NCBI RefSeq assembly: GCF_954871325.1
Contig: NC_088775.1
Coordinates: 19,321,561-19,385,560 of the forward strand
From: Gordionus sp. m RMFG-2023
Lineage: Eukaryota; Nematomorpha; Gordioida; Chordodea; Parachordodidae
Reading direction: 5' to 3'
Length of the DNA: 64,000 nt
Made by a program: the position numbers and the translations under genes. This document shows, in pieces, positions 34,757 through 45,403 of this stretch (the stretch's first letter is position 1; the number at the start of each line of letters is the position of its first letter). Under the pieces are notes generated by a model. It was not told the origin of the DNA and made no database searches. It worked only from the letters and a program-made list of their open reading frames with translations.

Positions 34757-36401
34757 CAGGCGCGTAACCAATGAGGGGAAAGAGGGAAATTCCCCGCCCC
34801 CCCCCTTAAATCAAAATTTTACAAATATTTGAATATCAATTTCCCAACATAAAAGTTATTTTTCAAAAATAAATTTTTTTAAAATTTCCATTCCTTGTGA
34901 GTATATTAACATTATTCAAAAATATTTAAAATGGAAAAATTTTTCAAACGGTAATTTATTTTAATATTATTTTATGAAATACAAAATTAAGTAATTTTTA
35001 TAATATTTTAATTATTAATAAATATCTATAATTTTTTAAATATTGTAAATTTTTACTTCCATTTTATAGAACAGGGTTAAATAAGACGAGCATGAAAAAA
35101 ATGAACAAATACAAATTGAAGAAAAAAGTGGTAAAGGTAGGTAGCATGTATTTTATGAAAATTAGGTTAGGCATTAGTTATAAATTATTTATTAAATTAA
35201 AACTATCTTATTTATAATGTTTGTAGTTTAAGGGAGATGTGGTTCCTTGCTCTTTGAATATTACTTCTCACTTATATTGCTTCTGTGGTGAATATTAATC
35301 TATATGGATACCATTCCATATGGGGTTAGTCTTTTTGTATTTTTGCTTTGCTATTCTTAAAGTTGTTTATAAGAATATTAAATGTGTGGAATTTTTATTA
35401 ATGATCATATCACAATTGCCAATTAAATTTGTTCATTTTCATTTCAATATGTATGTGTGAATATATTCATTTAGGCCAGACAATGCCTGTCTATTATCAT
35501 TAAATTAAATGCTTTTATATGTACATTAAATAAAACTTATGGGTACTAAAAATTAGGTAAGGTACATATCATAAATATACACATGTTGACTAATTTGAAG
35601 ACAAATTTGGTTCAAAAGATAAAAAGTAAAGGGTGGTGACCAGTTTTCTAACACCATGTATGCCACATCTTCTCTATGTTATGACCCTTTTTTTTAAATA
35701 TAATTTAGTACATAGTTATTTTCAAATTTTTAAAATATATTTATTGATAAAACAACCATTTAAAAATTTACAATCCAGCGATATATAACAAAACTGAGCC
35801 TAAAATTTTATGAATCTAAAGTATATGTAAAATATTTTAAAGAAAAAGAAGCATGTTATATTCCCGCAATAAACAGTAAAATAGAATTTTAAAAATACGA
35901 AGAAAACAATATAATTGACAATAAAATTGATTAAAAAAAGAAAAAAAATTTATATGGATCAAGAACTTACTCAAAGGAATTAACATATATGCTATGACCT
36001 CCGATAAAGATTCCGTAAATACAATTTTACACATTGGCGAGGAAAAAGAACAAATATACAAAATTGATTATAATAAAATCGTGTTAAAATAAAATCATTC
36101 TACATTGTAAAAATTAATAATTATTTACACAATTCGAAAATCTATTATAATAATCCTCAAAAAACGTAAATCAAATTTAACCAATAGTGTTCCTTTAAAA
36201 AATATTTGTCCAATGATATTCATCATAACAATTTTAAGCAAATAGTTATTCCCATGTTTGTAATATGGCGAATTTCTTCAAATGCAACCTATAATTTAAA
36301 AATATAGATGTGATGATGGCACTTTCAGAAATAGTAGTTTATATCAAAGTAAATTTTTAATATTAATAAATTATTTTAAAGTTAGAAAATCAAACATTTT
36401 A
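34757..36401 (+). mobile_element. Left end of a hAT-type element and following A+T-rich body
   Basis: CAGGCGCGTAACCAATGAGG followed by A, C and G runs at 34757 is the inverse of the window's first 52 bp. Its right partner is not identified, so the extent is uncertain. Inside, 35070-35130 is a Lys-rich open patch with a GTAGGT donor, too short to call. No other frame was accepted. Confidence 0.4.
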
Positions 36402-36570
36402 GATTGCACAAGAATATTTTCAGAAACATGGATTTCCAAACTGCTTTCGCTCATTAGATGGTAAGCAGATAAAAATAAATAGTCCTGTCAAATCAGATCT
36501 TTTAAATCAATTGCTTGGTTTAGCTGATAGCAATATTTTATACAACTATATATCTTTTAATTAGGTAATT
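36402..36570 (+). pseudogene. PIF/Harbinger transposase fragment
   Basis: The frame reads QEYFQKHGFPNCFRSLDGKQ and then IKINSPVKS. F-P-N-C-x-x-x-x-D-G-K-x-I-x-I is the first catalytic block of HARBI1-like transposases (usually FPNCIGAIDGKHI). Other blocks are absent. It is followed at once by a tandem duplication (36540-37039). Confidence 0.65.
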
Positions 36571-37039
36571 TTAATGCAAAAGTAAATATTTGCATCTCTT
36601 TTATCTTTTCTGAAAATTTGACCTTTCTACATGCATTCCATAGTGTTGTATATTTTCTCATAATTTCATAATTGTAGAAGTATATTATTCATAACTTATA
36701 AAATTTTTGATTAAATGTATAACCTTTTTGTTTTACTTGTATATAATTTGACTATGATTGAAGTTAACTTCCTATTATTTGTTAACTTTTATACAACTAT
36801 ATATCTTTTAATTAGGTATTTTTTATGCATAAGTAAATATTTGCATCTCTCTATCTTTTCTGAAAATTTGGCCTTTCTACATGCATTCCATAGTGTTGTA
36901 TATTTTCTCATAACTTCATAATTGTAAAATGTATGTTATTCATAACTTATTATAACATTTTTGATTAAATGTATAAACTTTTTGTTTTACTTATATATAA
37001 TTTGACTATGATTGAAATTAACCTCTTATTATTTGTTAA
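36540..37039. repeat. Tandem duplication of a roughly 250-bp unit
   Basis: Two units, about 36540-36788 and 36789-37039, each run from TACAACTATATATCTTTTAA to ATTATTTGTTAACTT. They differ by scattered substitutions and small indels. The frame at 36715-36921 is a chance hydrophobic reading. Confidence 0.8.
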
Positions 37040-37047
37040 CTTAGAAT

Positions 37048-37482
37048 TAGAAATCTGCAAAGTTAAGCCCGGCCCGAATCGGGCCTAATTCTATTTAAAA
37101 TAATCGGGTTCGGAGCGGGCTTGGCCTAATATTTTTTAAAAAAATCGGGCCGGGTCGGGTTTTGGAATTTTTTTTAAATATATCCAAATTTATCAATTTT
37201 ATATTGAATTTTTTATGTAAAATAAAAATATTTTATTTATTGAAACTAAACGACATATAACATATGTCTTTTATTTTGAGTAATTATAAAAATTAATTTC
37301 TATATTAAAATAAATTCGGGCAGGGCCGGGTCGGTAAATTTTTTTTAAAAAAATTTAGGGTTCGGGCCGGGCCGGCAAAACTTTTTTAAAAAATTTTGGG
37401 TTCGTGCCGGGCCGGCTAAACTTTTTCAAAAAAAATTCGGGCCGGGCCGGGCTTGAAAAATTAGGCCCGTTGCAGATCACTA
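37048..37482. mobile_element. GC-word hAT-type MITE
   Basis: Termini TAGAAATCTGCAA and TTGCAGATCACTA are inverted repeats. Flanks cttagaat and tttagaat agree at 7 of 8. GC words such as GGGCCGGGCCGG alternate with TTTTTTAAAAAA runs at both ends. 435 bp, non-coding. Confidence 0.8.
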
Positions 37483-37672
37483 TTTAGAATATCTTTTTAT
37501 TTTTTCTATTGTAATTTAATAAAATGTCTTAATTTAATTTTATAATTTGTAACTAAGTAATAAATCATTTGGAAAGGTGGTGGTTTGTTTAAAATTTAAA
37601 TTAGGATGAACATATTTTCAGCATGGTACTTTAATATGTATTCATGAATTTCATATAAATACCAGGAGTTTA

Positions 37673-38968
37673 CCAGTAGAATGATAGGTAAATCAGATAT
37701 TTCCCTTTCATTTGATCATAATTTTGAAAAATTTTACCAATGATATAAAATGGCAAAAAAAATATATACATATTAGACAGATTTAATTCTTATAAGCCCC
37801 TTACTATTTTTCTGGATCTAAGGAAAAAATAAATTATTCTTGGTAAATTCACAATTAATATGGACTTGGACGTAGCTTGGTAAACATTTTTCAAAATTAA
37901 TAGTCTTAGATTCCTGAATTTTTTTTAATTTTAAATAAGGGCTAGAAATTGGCCTGAAAATTTCTTTTGAAGACATGGCCAGGTCTGATCAAAACCAAGC
38001 CCATACAACTTTCATATTCTGATTGTATTTTTAAATGCATTGTGACTTTTTATATATTTTATTTCAGTTCTCGACTACCAAAATTATTATAATCTTTGGC
38101 GGGTTTGAGAAAATTTTCCCAAGTGCGTGGACCTGGCTTTAGAATTTTTTAAATATTAGGCATAGGTGTAATATTTAACACATAATATTTATATGGCTTT
38201 CAGGTAAAAGCTAATTTAAATATATTATAATTCAAAAAAATAATATTCACTCTTAGTCTAAATGGGTTGGCCTTGGTCTGAAGTAGGGGTGAGCTGAGAA
38301 TAAAAAATAGCTATGGTTTTTAGAGATTTACCTATCTCTAGGTTTGGGAAAAAAATTTGAAAATTACTATCAGGCTTGAGAAAAATTTTTATAAAATTAT
38401 TATGAGTTGGCTGGGATTGGAAAATATTTTTATAAATTATATTGGGCTGGGCTTGGGGAAAATTTTTCAAAATTATTATGAGCTTGGGCGCTTGATAATT
38501 TTTTTATTATTAACTATGGGTCAGGCATTGGCTAAAAACAAGTTATTTTGTAGGCCTGGGCTTGGCCTGATGAAAAAACCCAGGCCCATGAAAATCTGAT
38601 TTTGATTGTATTTTTAAATTCATTATGATTATTAAATATTTTATTTCAGTTCTCAACTACCAAAATTATAGAGATCTTTCATTGGGCTTAGAAATTTTTC
38701 AAAATTATTATGGCTTTTTACTTTGCCTGGGAATTTTTTTAATATTGAATATTAGGATAATATTGGTATTATCAAGTAAAAGCTTTAAATTTATTTTTAC
38801 TCAAACCATAGTATTTACACTTATTTTAATGGATTGAACCTGGCCTGAAGGGGAGAGGGGGTAAAAAGAATAAAAATTGGATATTATTTTCAAATAACAG
38901 GTAACAACTAGCATAAAAGTAAGAAGAAAATTCTCATTCCCCGTTATTTTTGACGGGCTATCTACTAG
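37673..38968. mobile_element. Stem-loop TIR element, copy B
   Basis: The right end has CCCGTTATTTTTGACGGG (38939-38956) followed by CTATCTACTAG and TA. The left end, CCAGTAGA then ATAGGTAAATCAGATATTTC, is the inverted partner but has lost the stem-loop. The body has many GGGCTTGG-AAAATTTTTCAAAATTATTATG units and is homologous to copy A (8965-9586). The frames at 38258-38599 are readings of these units. Confidence 0.7.
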
Positions 38969-39010
38969 TATAAAAATAATAACCGATGAGGTCACATAGA
39001 AACGAAAAAA

Positions 39011-39656
39011 ATGTTCAAAGAATTATCGAAGATTACAGATAAAATCACGAAAATAATTTTGCATGAGTATAATAAAATTGATGTAACACTCAAGCCTCTA
39101 ACTAAATCAATAAATAAACGTAAAAAATATTTTAAAAGACAAAAATAGGAAAAAAATCAAATCAAATAATGATAACGGTCTTAGAATATTTTAGAAAAAA
39201 AGTAATCAAAATTGCACAATATATGGTCTAAACTCGAATTCGATCAAAGCGAAAAAGTGAAAATCGAAGATAAACAATCAGCCAAAATAAAGGAATATAA
39301 AGCCGACATATGTAAATCGAACATGTTCCATGATAACTCCTATGTCGATGAATCCGCATCTCAGATAAATTAGAACAAATCAAAAACAAGAAATTATGAG
39401 AACTGGAGATTAAAAGAAATTGACAAGAACTATCTTTTATCCAAAAATTTTAAGAAAAAGTCGAAATATGTTGCTAACACACAAAATGGTGGCAATAAAA
39501 ACGCGCTAATAAATGATGAATTTGGTCAATTTAAAACAAATCTAAACAAGGAAAGTGATATCATAAAACTTCTTACCACCCAGATATGTGCTCATAACGA
39601 CGTATATATTTTAAAAAGGAAAGGTAAAAGGGGAGTCAATAAGAAATTTAAAATAT
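39011..39656 (+). pseudogene. Lysine-rich reading frames of unknown origin
   Basis: 39011-39148 encodes a 45-residue peptide starting MFKELSKITDKITKII. 39207-39656 is a longer frame (about 150 codons) interrupted only by one TAG near 39373; it contains WSKLEFDQSEKVKIEDKQ and later NKESDIIKLLTTQICAHNDV. The length of open frame is unusual for this A+T content. I do not recognise it. It lies in odr4 intron 8 on the opposite strand. Confidence 0.35.
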
Positions 39657-40605
39657 AAAGAGAGGAAAAATTAAGCATCCTAGCTATTAGAAAGATTCAT
39701 TCAATTAAAATGCAAAAGGGCATCACATAATTTGGGGAAAAAATGTCTACAGGACATCAAAATAAAGTGAAGGCAAGATTATTTTCTTGTTAATAATTGT
39801 TTGAACATATTTTTTTTATAAAAAAGGGGGATAATGTATTCTTCTAAATATGGTTTTTTATGATATTATCAGTTTTATTATTTTCTTAGAATTCTATTTT
39901 TTTTGTTCCAAGAATTATTTTTTAAAAATTATAAATGATATATTATATATAATTATGATGATGATATTATTATGATGTAAAACAGTGATAAATAAGAAAA
40001 AAATATATTTAACAAAAATTATGTTCAAATCCAAAAAATCTTAGTTTGTATGCCCAATTAAATCAAATCTATAAGGGGTCAAAATGGTATTTTTGATCGA
40101 TTTGTCAATGGAGCATAAATATATACTTTTTATAATATGAAACTAAACAAACACCTTATTTATAATAAAGTTATTAAACAAAAATTCGTATAATTATCAT
40201 TTTTTCATAGAGGTAGGTAATTAAACATAGCAAGTGACCCTTGGAGGAGATCACAAAATCAAAGATTTGTTCCCTAATCAAATTTTCATTTCTATTTGAA
40301 AGAAGGTGAATTATTTTACCTTATCTATGAAAAGGTTTTTCCTATGCAGGAGTATAGTTGTTATACCACTGACACTGAGCCGATAAAATGTGTATTTTTT
40401 TAAAATAGCAACTCGTGTTACTTTGACGTGGACTAACACATCTGACATTATAATACATGTTTACAATGAGTGTGCCGCCATTTTAATAATAGAAATAATT
40501 CACGTGCCCCTTTATTATAACCACGCTACCAGTTAACTGTTTACACAATATAGTTTAAAATAATAAAAAAATAGAATTCATTAATAACTGGCATTTTGTT
40601 AAAAC

Positions 40606-41016
40606 CTCTTTCATGTTCGTAGGTTTCCTCTTCGTCGACTATAATTTCACAACGAGCGGAGAGACTTCGTGTTATGTCTTTGAAAAATGCCTAAAGATTT
40701 TATAAAAAAAATATGAACTCATTGATCCATAAATTTAAGAGAAACACCATTATTTTTTTAAAAAAAATACCACTCATCCATATATTTATGAATGATTAAA
40801 ACATTATAGAACTGATAATTCAAACCTTAAATTTAATTCAATTATTTTTTATAATAATAATTAGATATTCTAAAAATAAAATGAAACCTCTAATGCTTGT
40901 TTAACGGTTGCATTTGGAGGAACGTATGCTCTTACAGCTAAAGAACCATTCATCGAAAATAAAAAACAAGGGTATTTGTTATCAAATTGTTTGGGTGAGC
41001 ATTCCTTATTAAAGGG
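40606..41016 (-). CDS. odr4: odr4-like gene, exons 7 and 8
   Basis: Exon 7 (41016-40888) follows acceptor TTTTTTAAAG and reads PFNKECSPKQFDNKYPCFLF then SMNGSLAVRAYVPPNATVKQ, ending GAG|GTTTCA. Exon 8 (40690-40606) follows ATCTTTAG and reads AFFKDITRSLSARCEIIVDE then EETYEHER, ending G|GTTTTA in phase 1. Human ODR4 has LKGAVKCRAYIHSNKPKVKD and DILNTVADRCEMLFED at this point. The spacing from the end of exon 6 to RAY is the same as in human within one residue. The intron between them is 197 nt. Confidence 0.85.
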
Positions 41017-41839
41017 CTTTAAAAAATTTAATAAATAAACATCATTAAAATTGATGGGTGTTCCGAGATATCAGAAAGTAGAGTCGCTCAATGACATTAA
41101 TTCTAGCCTAGACTGGCAATTCATTTAATAAAAATGTATATATTTGATCAACTGTAGTCAAGACCAATGGTTGGAGTGGAGGCCATTGAAAGGAGTTTCG
41201 TATAAAGGCCCCCCCCCATGGCGATTTCAATTTTCGTAGATTTTTAATACATTTGATGAATAAATCGTCTGTCTAGATTAGAGATAATGTCATTGGTGTC
41301 GCTATAGAGTATAGGGTGTTGAAAGTTTAATTTTGAGTAAGCGCGTAAAATATTTTTGATCCAGCGTTTCTACGAGAGTGATTCAATTTAAAATCACGCC
41401 TAGATTAAGAAATATAAATGAGCACCTTTTATATCAGGGCATTGTCTTTCTAAGAGAAAGTTTTCGGAGGCAACACCCTTTAATTTAACCTCTATATAAC
41501 AGCAAACATTTCTTCTCCTCTTATGTGATATAATTTTTTATCAGCATTTTTATTTGTATTAATTAGTTGGCGTATGACCTTCTAACAAAGAGGAAAGTAC
41601 GATGCAATTGCGTCATTTAAATTTTAAGGTAGGAGGGGGCTCAGCATAATTGACTGAAAGTTGGAAGAGTGTTAAATTTTATCTTGAAAATAGATTTATA
41701 TGATTTTTTAAGTGATAAAATCTTTATAAAAGATTGCACCGGTAAAACAACATATCAATAGAAATTGATTGACAATCATCATTAACAAAATTAGGATATA
41801 AATTAGAATTTTAGCAATGTATTAATTACATTCATATTA
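41017..41839. other. Start of odr4 intron 6, unassigned
   Basis: Gene-free. A C run at 41210-41217 and scattered GC patches (CGATTTCAATTTTCGTAG, 41222) are seen. Fragments such as GGTAGGAGGGGGCTCAG near 41629 are not assigned to a family. Confidence 0.4.
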
Positions 41840-41972
41840 TTTAATAAAATTATGAGGTTCGAACCGGGTCACAAGCATATTTAGCGGTTCGGATAGAAAA
41901 TGATTTTGCGGTTCGGGTACGGTTCAGTAAAAAGATAACGTAAATGTTGTTCAGGTCCGGTTTGGATCCCTG
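41840..41972. mobile_element. Right end of a CAGGGATCC-type hAT element
   Basis: The stretch has GCGGTTCGG-type repeats and ends CCGGTTTGGATCCCTG. Inverted, this is CAGGGATCCAAACCGG, the same terminus and AACCGAACC subterminal repeats as the element that starts at 63316. The left part is not found. Confidence 0.7.
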
Positions 41973-42246
41973 ATTATATTAAATAAAAATATTTGATTAC
42001 TATTAAATTATATTATTGTGAATAACTTCGAAATATATTATGCTTGTTAATTGCCTATTACCAATCATAATATATTTACTTTACATCTTATATAAAAGAG
42101 TTAAAAAATGATATAAATATACCATTCTTTCTTGTGACTTATAATTATCGGTCGTCTATTACTTTAATTCCTATTTTCTATATATTAACAATATTTTATA
42201 GGATAATGGCACAAAAATCCTCTAAAATATGGAAAAATAATTACAA

Positions 42247-42374
42247 AAATATCCCATAATGATTAATTATAAAAAATGACAGGTCTAGTACAGATGAAAC
42301 TGAGGAACAGAAATATCCCATAATGATTAATTATAAAAAATGACAGGTCTAGTACAGATGAAACTGAGGAACAG
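42247..42374. repeat. Perfect 64-bp tandem duplication
   Basis: The unit AAATATCCCATAATGATTAA...GAAACTGAGGAACAG occurs twice without a difference (42247-42310 and 42311-42374). Identity in such a fast-decaying setting implies a recent event. Confidence 0.9.
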
Positions 42375-43319
42375 AAACTATTTCAATCCGAGCACAATCC
42401 CAGCGGGACCCAATTTTTTCTGTCCAACCATGTTATGGATTCTAGGTTATAAATTCTTGGAATTAATTAGGGCTATGCCGATCCACAAATATTATGGGAA
42501 AAACATGAAATTTTAGAAATATTTTATTATATCCGTTTTGTGATAAACTTAAAATAAATGAAAATTATAAAATAAAATATTAGGAATTCAGTAAAAGAGT
42601 ATATGTATGATGGAGACTAATATTTTACTTTTAAATGCTTTCATTCTTTTTTCTCATCTATTTAGAATTTTTTAGTTTTTTAAAATAAATTCATCACTTT
42701 GGGCATCGGTTACTGGTATTAGTTGAAATTAAAAGTATAGACCTATTATCTATGATAATATCCAAAAATAGAAGTGATCTAATCTAATATTCAGACTAGC
42801 TCAACTTAGGTCCCCTCCTTAGGGCCTACAGCCCATTTTATTGATCAAATGTTTGAAGTAAATAACAAGATAATGCTATAAAAAAATTAAAAAATCTGTC
42901 AATATATCTTCCCTATGAATTATTTTATATTTTAAAAAAAAACATATTATTCGGATAATTCGAATTAAACAAAAATCTTATAAAATTTGGAAAAAATAAA
43001 TACACCGTACATTATTATTTTTGATATCGGTATTGGGCATCGATTGAAACAAACAAGGTGCGAAAGGTGAATGGTAAATTTTATTTGAATATGAATAGTA
43101 AATTAACCAATTCCGTTATAAATGCACCATTCGATTATGGTAAATTTTATTATTTGCTTGAATACGAATAGTAAATTATCCAATTCCGTTATAATGAGGT
43201 TAATGATAGTCCCTACTTTAAGGTAATACCTATCAAATTAGTATTTTGTTTATTTTTCATTTGGATAGGTATTATTAAATTAATTTAAAATATATATTTG
43301 AAAAATCGTGATTTTTGGA
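42375..43319. other. Remnant of a TAGGGCTATGCCG-ended element in odr4 intron 6
   Basis: TAGGGCTATGCCGATCCACA at 42467 matches, inverted, the end at 16371. Later GATATCGGTATTGGGCATCG near 43023 may be its other end. The rest is A+T-rich and non-coding, with a direct repeat of GGTAAATTTTATT...AATTCCGTTATAA near 43070 and 43140. Confidence 0.4.
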
Positions 43320-43321
43320 AA

Positions 43322-43388
43322 GGCTCTGTGGCCTAGTCGGCAAGAACGTCGCTTACCAATCTGATGGTTATGTATGGGTTTGAATCCC
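43322..43388 (+). repeat. tRNA-derived SINE head, interrupted by a hAT
   Basis: The segment starts GGCTCTGTGGCCTAGTCGGC, with an A box (TGGCCTAGTCGG), and ends GGGTTTGAATCCC, a B box. Spacing of the boxes is tRNA-like. The hAT at 43389-45246 inserted inside the B-box arm, duplicating TGAATCCC; the SINE resumes at 45247 with TGAATCCCAGCAATGATC and a T-rich stretch. It is RNA polymerase III promoter-like. Fold and tail are not those of a plain tRNA gene, so I call a SINE. Confidence 0.65.
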
Positions 43389-45246
43389 AGAAGGCGCGTA
43401 TGCAGGAATTTGGTCTGGGGAGGGGGAAAATAAAATTTTTTAAGAAATATTATTGTTTTTAAAAAATACCAAGCATAAATTTATTAGGACTAATAACTAT
43501 TCCTAATACACAATTTTAAATTAATGTGAATTATAAAAAAATTATATGTAAAGAATCACTTAAATTACACAAAATAGAAATTTGAATTTTTTGAGCCTTT
43601 ACACAAAATGTTTCTTAGGAATAATTGTATTTTGTATGTTATATATTTACAATGTAAAATCCAATCTTCGTTGGGATTGAGCTATTTTTCAATTATCTCA
43701 TCCTTGCTTGTCGTCAAATGCCTATGAATATTCAAAAGATCCAAACCTTTCAATCTATGTTTTTCAGAGAACTGCAAGCCCGGCCCCTGGTCCGGACAGT
43801 ATTTTAATTTTTTTAAATATACCCGGGCCGGGCCCGAATTTTAAAAAAACCCAAGCCGGGCCTGAATTATTTTAAAAAAACACCCAGGCCGGGCTGTATT
43901 TTTTAAAACAGCCTATATTTGAAATCGTTTTTATTAGCTATAAAAATCAAAAATAAATATAATTTATTTTAAAAAATTCCAGGCCGGGCCTGAAAATTTT
44001 TTAAAAAAAGCCGAGCCGGGCCTAAATATATTTTTTTAAAGCCAGGCTGAAAAAAAACCCAGGCCGGGCCGTAAAAAACCTTTAAAAATAAATCCGGGCC
44101 GTGCCCTGCAAACGGTTCTTCTGCAGGTCTCTGTTATTCTTCTTAAAAAAGAGAATGTTCTCTCATTAGTTTACTAATGGAAAGAGTTTATAAACCCTTT
44201 TAATACATTGGGAATTTAATCTAAAATGTGTTTGAAATAATGCAGAGCATCCATAGCATATTTTGGGACTATATCAACCATAGTTAATCTTATAAACATA
44301 GTTATTCAGCTAGTAAGGCATCATAAGATACTTTAACATCTTCATAATAAAAATCTAACAAATATTTTTTTTTCTATCACGATCTGAAAAAGGTTGGGAA
44401 GGCTTTTGTGGAAGTAATATTTGCAGATGTAAGTGCTGCATGGTGAATTAAAAATTCATTTATTTGGGTTATAAATGTATCTGCATCTAAGATATACTCT
44501 TTTACTGATCCTATATTAATGTTTTAACGATTAGCTTGCTTTGCTACAAGTCGAGGGAGACAAATATTAAACACGTATAGCTCTGCTTTTGACTCAACAA
44601 TAAAATATAAAATATGAAATTCTTCATCAACATTATTCCTAATTTCCTTGAGTTCTGATAAAATGCTCTCCGCTATTCTCATCTACTAAAACAAGTCAGT
44701 GTCATGTTTTTGAAAAGTAATACTTAAAATAGTTGTATAATAAAATAATACATTCTAATGAGAAATAAAATTTGGAATAACCATTGAATCCAATAATTTT
44801 CTTGCTTCTGATTCTTTCAGGCCATTGTGATATTTCAGTAATAGCAAATAATTGGCTCTTCTAACTCCTTAAAAGCTGTTACTGCTTGATGGCAGAGCCT
44901 CTATCTCGTTGGACAAGGTTGCAATTTCTTTTTCCCTGTTGGACCAGAAGTTTCAGAAATAATTATTATTTGACTAGAAATTTGAAAATGGTAGATAAAT
45001 ATTACGCCACTAAAAATTTGAAAATAATAAGTAAATATTACGCCGGAAAACTTGAAATCGAAATTAATTGATAAAATAACTTATGAATGTGATAATAAAT
45101 GTAATTAAATATATACTTAATATGAGATACGAATAGATATTAACAAATATAAATAATATTTTTGAAAAATATATCCGGCATCTGCATTTTTTGGCTTTAG
45201 GGAAAGGGGGGGATTTGTCCCCCTGCCCCCCCTCTGCGTACGCCAA
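43389..45246. mobile_element. Non-autonomous hAT, copy B, perfect 8-bp target duplication
   Basis: Ends AGAAGGCGCGTATGCAG and CTCTGCGTACGCCAA are inverted repeats flanked by tgaatccc on both sides. It carries the GC-word MITE at 43765-44133. The rest matches copy A (13590-15417) throughout. No intact transposase; low-complexity minus-strand frames only. The element lies in odr4 intron 6. Confidence 0.9.
43765..44133. mobile_element. GC-word hAT-type MITE nested in copy B
   Basis: Ends CAGAGAACTGCAAGCC and CTGCAGGTCTCTG, with GGGCCGGGC words between A/T runs. It sits at the same relative position as 13977-14336 in copy A. Confidence 0.8.
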
Positions 45247-45403
45247 TGAATCCCAGCAATGATCATGTTTTTTTTCTTAATTTAACTTGGTGGTTCCGTC
45301 CTTGGAGGGATGATATATAGGAGGCCAGACTCAACCACGTGATTCCGTTATAATATATGTTAAATAATAAGGGTCTTTACATTTTTAATAAATTTTGGTC
45401 GTA

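Noticed and set aside
40217-40463. Alternative odr4 exons with SGITTILLHRKN and ENLIREQIFDFV
   Set aside because: They looked like the PGSTVML and AEEIRDHF parts of ODR4, but the two do not join in phase, and exon 9 at 28399-28581 matches far better and joins exon 8 in phase.
43322-43388. Functional tRNA gene
   Set aside because: A and B boxes are present but the stems do not close as a plain tRNA and the hAT splits the T arm. A SINE head fits better.
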